DNA of 64,000 nucleotides, taken from the NCBI GenBank assembly GCA_024138025.1, contig JAMXBD010000111.1:1426001-1490000 (forward strand), in the 5' to 3' direction. This document shows, one piece after another, positions 60,522-64,000 of the stretch. The notes beneath the pieces are model-generated. The model worked only from the letters and a program-made list of their open reading frames with translations. It searched no databases and had not been told where the DNA came from. The position numbers and the translations under genes are program-made. Position 1 is the stretch's first letter. The number at the start of each line of letters is the position of its first letter. This DNA is from Combretum micranthum. Taxonomy: Eukaryota > Streptophyta > Magnoliopsida > Myrtales > Combretaceae.

Positions 60522-60885
60522 TGTAACACCCCTCAAACATAGATGGTGGAACTCTAATCATAGAGGTATTTTTTCGGTGCAATGGCTTGGAGTTTGTCAA
60601 AACTCCAAAGTTAAGCGTGCTCTGGGTAGAGCAATCCCAGGATAGGTGATCCCCTGGGAAGCGCTGGCACAAAAGGGACAAAACCGTGTGGCATGTGGCC
60701 AAAGCAGATAATACCTTAGTAGGTAGATTTCCAAGTTGTTACACATTGCCTCTAGTGTCCTGGTTATGACTGATGGTGCGCTGGGATGGCCAGTGTACCT
60801 GGCATGACGATCCCTGCCCAAGGTGGCTTAAGGGCCTAGGGGCGCCCCTCCGCTGTGATGGAGCTTGGGGTGGCAGGTCGTGACA
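60522..60885 (+). mobile_element. Cassandra-like TRIM solo LTR carrying 5S rRNA sequence
   Basis: A TGTAACACCCC start and a GTCGTGACA end bound 364 bases of unusually GC-rich DNA. They contain a 5S-rRNA-like segment (60576-60672) with its pol III promoter. TG...CA ends, a candidate 5-bp duplication and the embedded 5S segment together are the signature of Cassandra, a terminal-repeat-in-miniature retrotransposon of vascular plants. Neither a primer-binding site nor a second LTR follows, so this is probably a solo LTR formed by LTR recombination. It sits within large repeat copy C. Overlapping minus-strand frames (60517-60821) are fortuitous. Confidence 0.8.
60576..60672 (+). other. 5S rRNA-derived sequence with pol III promoter
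   Basis: AACTCCAAAGTTAAGCGTGC corresponds to the AACTCCGCAGTTAAGCGTGC core of plant 5S rRNA. The A-box AGTTAAGCGTGCT (60609-60621) is intact. The C-box reads GGATAGGTGATC (60640-60651) against the usual GGATGGGTGACC, followed by CCCTGGGAAG. The first about 30 bases are poorly conserved, and the 3' end lacks the normal closing stem. It is an element component, not a 5S gene. Confidence 0.85.
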
Positions 60886-61634
60886 CTACTACTACTTTCT
60901 TGAGTTAATATAACTTCTTCAAGCTAGTTTCCTATTTCAATCTTGTTTTTTATCTTCAATTTCTCTTTTAATCTTATTGAACTTGCGATTTATAGTATGA
61001 TTTTGAAGGAAAGAAGGGAAGAAGAAAAGGAAGAGAACAGGAAACGTAATAGAAAGAAAAAGGAAAGGGAAAGAAGATGATAGAAGAAAAGAGAGAGAGG
61101 CAAGTGAAAACTAAAGCAAAAGGAAAGGAAAAAAAGTAAAATCTAAAGATATTTTAGAATAAAGGTATTAAGTTTAAACTTTTTTATATATATTTTTTAA
61201 AATTGTAATTAGTTAGAAAATAATTTGGGAACATGTTTATAAAAAATTTATGACTTGATATAAAAATACAATTGAAAAGTTCAATTTATGAAAATCTAAC
61301 ATTTAATTCGGGTTCGGGTTTAAAACTGATATTTTTAAACAAGTAATTGATTTAAAAAAATTATAGAGACTTAAGAAAATGAAAGTTAACTAAAATTTAA
61401 GGGTTTAGGAGTTTACAAAAAATATAAAAGCTTAATTTTAATTCAGATCAATTTACTAATTTTAATTATATTAAATTATCTAAACATAATTCATCGTTTG
61501 TTTTACTTGAACTATTTAACTATCTAAGATAAATTTCTAACTAAGCTCAAATTTAATATCATAATTAACTATCTATAATTTTATTTAATTAAAACGTTTC
61601 TAATCTAACTAGATGGGGTTAGGGATATTTTACG

Positions 61635-64000
61635 TTATCATGCAGCCAAACTAATGGTCCATTAAAGAGTGATTGATCTATATTATACAATTCAATTCAC
61701 AACCTCTTTTAAATTCAATCATTCAACCAATTGCAAAGATTGAATTGCGTCCAGTTTGGTTTGTAAAGTGGTCCTTTATTTTTCATTGAACCTTTGCTTT
61801 AAATGCATCATTCACTTATCAACGCAAGTATTTTATTTATTTTTTTCCCACTTATTTGCAAAAAAGATTATATGCCAATATGTACAGAGCAAGGATGGAA
61901 AATTAAGCATTACTCAAGGGGAACCATCCTCTCCTATCTCGCACTAGTGGGCTGTGGGCTTCGTTATTTTTATTATTAGAGGAGCAAGGATGAAGTATCA
62001 TGCTAAGCTTGTGCACTGGTTTTTTGACCCACACTCATATGTTTGAAAATGTAATTCTTTTCTTTTTTCGAATTATAAACTTTCGTTACATATTTTCGAG
62101 TTTGCAAAATTAATATAATGAATTCTTATATTGTCTAAAGTTTGTTATTTAATGAGCACAATTATGGTTGAGTTCACAATCACCAATGAAATTCTAGCTA
62201 GTTCTACTTTGCTATCCTTTTCAAGACGAGTTAGTGTTTATTATAAACTTGAAAGACATTATAATTGTTATATCATATTTAATCTGCTTTTATCATATAA
62301 CATTATATGGGATATAATAAAAGATTTATAATGTTTTTAGTAATATCATAGTTTGCATCACCAAATTGTGCCCCACAAGTAACCCAGCAAGCAGAATGGG
62401 GAAGGGTATAAACCATATTGGTTAACCTGCATGCGCTTCCGGAATGGGTTGTAGAGGGGGATGGGAAGGGGATTGGATCGTTCATATAAGACATGCAGAG
62501 CATGGGGGAAGCTAAATAGTAGTCGCCTTGCCCAATTGCTATCCTTTTCTTAAACTTTAGTTTTATTAGGTTTTGTTTAGATGTAATTGGAAAAAAATGA
62601 ATAGCTTCAAATTAAATCAAATGGGAATTTGTATATTTTTATCAAACTGAATCGCCAGTCAATTATCTAATCATAAAATATATATATAATTGTTATACTA
62701 ATTATTGTAATAATACGATAATGATTATGTATAAATCTAAATTGTTAAATGGTTGATGAGTTAGTTTATTAAAATTAATAATAGGAACATATGTAACAAG
62801 TAAGGAACTATTGTCCTTTTTCTTTTAAACAATAGGATTCGTTTAAAGTGATATCATTTAAAAAGCCAAATCAACCTCCTTTAAATGATTTAGAAGATCA
62901 AACCAAATTACATTGCTGTTGAAGCATATATTTTACGAGACGATTCCGTGATTTAACATAATGGGACCCAATTGTGTGCTTATTATTTTCAGTGTTCCAT
63001 CCTTCATGATTATTGGGTACACACTCGTATAATAATATAATAATACAAAGAGAAGTAAGCATCAAGACGGTTAAAAAATAAAAACTATAATAATATGCGA
63101 GTGAACTCATCCTTTTATCATAAGATTATTCTGCATACTGTTGCACACAGGCATTTTTTCAAATGGGCCTTTCAATGTCATTGCAACTTATGGGCCCAAC
63201 ACTGGTTTACTTCTTTGTTGTTGTGGAATCCAGTTCTTTTTTAGTGGACTTTGGAGCTATGTTATGTTGGATTGAATTCCTTTTTCCTATGATCTATAGA
63301 TACAAAGTTATCTAAAAAGAAATATAAAAGGTTAAAAAAAACTATTGCCCTTGAAGCATAATTATCATCTTGTTACAAGTAATAGTTGTAAGACATATAA
63401 TTTTATAAAATGTAATAGGATATCATTTGAATAGGGTGGATTATAGAGAAAGAGATTAGGATTTCACATTTAGATTAAAAATGTAACCCTACTAAAATCT
63501 TAGCTTAGGAATCGGACGTTTTTGGCAAGCATGCGTCACAAAATCTTTAAAGGGGCAATTTAAGACACTAAAGTGTCAAACTTTTTTTTTTTTTTTTTTA
63601 ATTTTAATTGACCACAAAGAAGCTATTATTAAAGGGATTATGTTGAACCCTCACATATCATGTCGACTAAAGATAGAAATGAATGGTTAATTCCCATTTA
63701 TCTTGTTGCTTGAAAACTACGTTGTCCAATCATATAGGGATAGATCCTCAAAGTTCATTTTCTTTCAATCCACCTTAATTTAATCTTAAGATATTGTCAT
63801 ATATGATCAATTGTGAAGACCACAATATAAAATAGATGTCATGAGATATGATAAAAGTCCCAGCAATCTCATTATTGATTTGTAAATAGAGGAAAATTAA
63901 GAGAAGATAAATTTGAAGAATCATATCTTTGATAATACTTACTTCATTATTTATCCTATGAATTTCTATTGAACAAAATACTTATTTTAATACTTATATC
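61635..64000. other. Terminal spacer, no supported gene
   Basis: AT-rich with a GC-richer patch at 62370-62520 (GGGGGATGGGAAGGGGATTGG on the plus strand), which has no recognisable product. TTTTGTTTAGATGTAATTGG near 62570 could be a lone MITE end. Poly(T) at about 63583-63599. Short frames at 61756, 62131, 62303 and 62898 are not credible genes. Confidence 0.45.

Larger units (their letters stand above)
58313..61634 (-). mobile_element. Large LTR-like repeat, copy C (about 3.3 kb with insertion)
   Basis: The right end AGGGATATTTTACG (61621-61634) corresponds in reverse to the TGTAAAATATCC start. The left border matches copy B only from about 52360 onward, so some 280 terminal bases are missing. 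Shared blocks: CATCATCATCATT array (58765-58800), GGAGGTTGATATAGGC (58961), CGCCTAAACTACCATGCCC (59230), AACTAAGTTCATTTTA repeats (59820-60070). The GA-rich tract at 61000-61140 corresponds to the CT-rich leader of copy A. A Cassandra-like LTR interrupts it at 60522-60885. Confidence 0.6.

Noticed and set aside
60576..60672. Functional 5S rRNA gene
   Set aside because: Only the promoter core and middle are conserved. The 5' part and closing stem are not, and it sits inside a TG...CA LTR unit rather than a tandem 5S array.
60517..60821. Two overlapping minus-strand frames
   Set aside because: They lie antisense within the GC-rich Cassandra-like LTR and owe their length to composition.

Overview
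The window looks like intergenic nuclear DNA of a flowering plant. It is strongly AT-rich and full of poly(A/T) and (TA)n tracts. Every coding trace I recognise belongs to a plant transposable element: MULE with SWIM and plant mobile domain, PIF/Harbinger with its Myb-like partner, Ty3/gypsy gag, a Cassandra-type 5S LTR, and tRNA-derived SINEs. A eudicot is likely, but the species cannot be told from the sequence. I found no intact host gene, tRNA gene, functional rRNA gene, CRISPR array or organellar segment. No open frame longer than about 130 codons is credible as a functional protein.

Layout. 1-6.4 kb: AT-rich spacer with two GC-richer, promoter-like islands (near 0.5-0.78 and 4.95-5.23 kb) and a small Tourist-like MITE. 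6.43-7.62 kb: a non-autonomous MULE with long terminal inverted repeats and a perfect 9-bp target duplication. 8.6-15.5 kb: a decayed autonomous MULE on the + strand. It has a TATA/leader region, N-terminal domain, MULE transposase core, SWIM motif and zinc knuckle, followed by a plant mobile domain (PMD), and is flanked by arrays of short subterminal repeats. 15.6-33.7 kb: mostly spacer with MITEs, SINE remnants, a G-quadruplex tract, and a 1.13-kb hAT-type element with a perfect 8-bp duplication (27.7-28.8 kb). 33.78-34.43 kb: a MULE-type MITE with a Tourist-like MITE nested inside it, next to a probable copia-type LTR (34.44-35.3 kb).

36.1-39.3, 52.1-55.9 and 58.3-61.6 kb hold three copies of one 3.3-3.8-kb LTR-like repeat, the first in the opposite orientation to the other two. 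The third copy carries an inserted Cassandra-like LTR with embedded 5S rRNA sequence. Between them lie a possible gypsy-type LTR (40.2-41.0 kb), a small LTR retrotransposon with two LTRs and only a gag remnant (41.37-43.08 kb), a further LTR-like block, a hAT-like non-autonomous element (45.6-46.5 kb), and a PIF/Harbinger element with both of its genes degraded on the - strand (48.3-51.2 kb). Just beyond the last is a tRNA-derived SINE containing a 30-base poly(G) run. 61.6-64 kb is spacer.

The elements do not act together as a pathway. The window is a nested, decaying transposon landscape, and its value is in insertion order, mode of decay and unusual element structures. Boundaries supported by target-site duplications are stated. 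Other boundaries are approximate because I compared sequences by eye.
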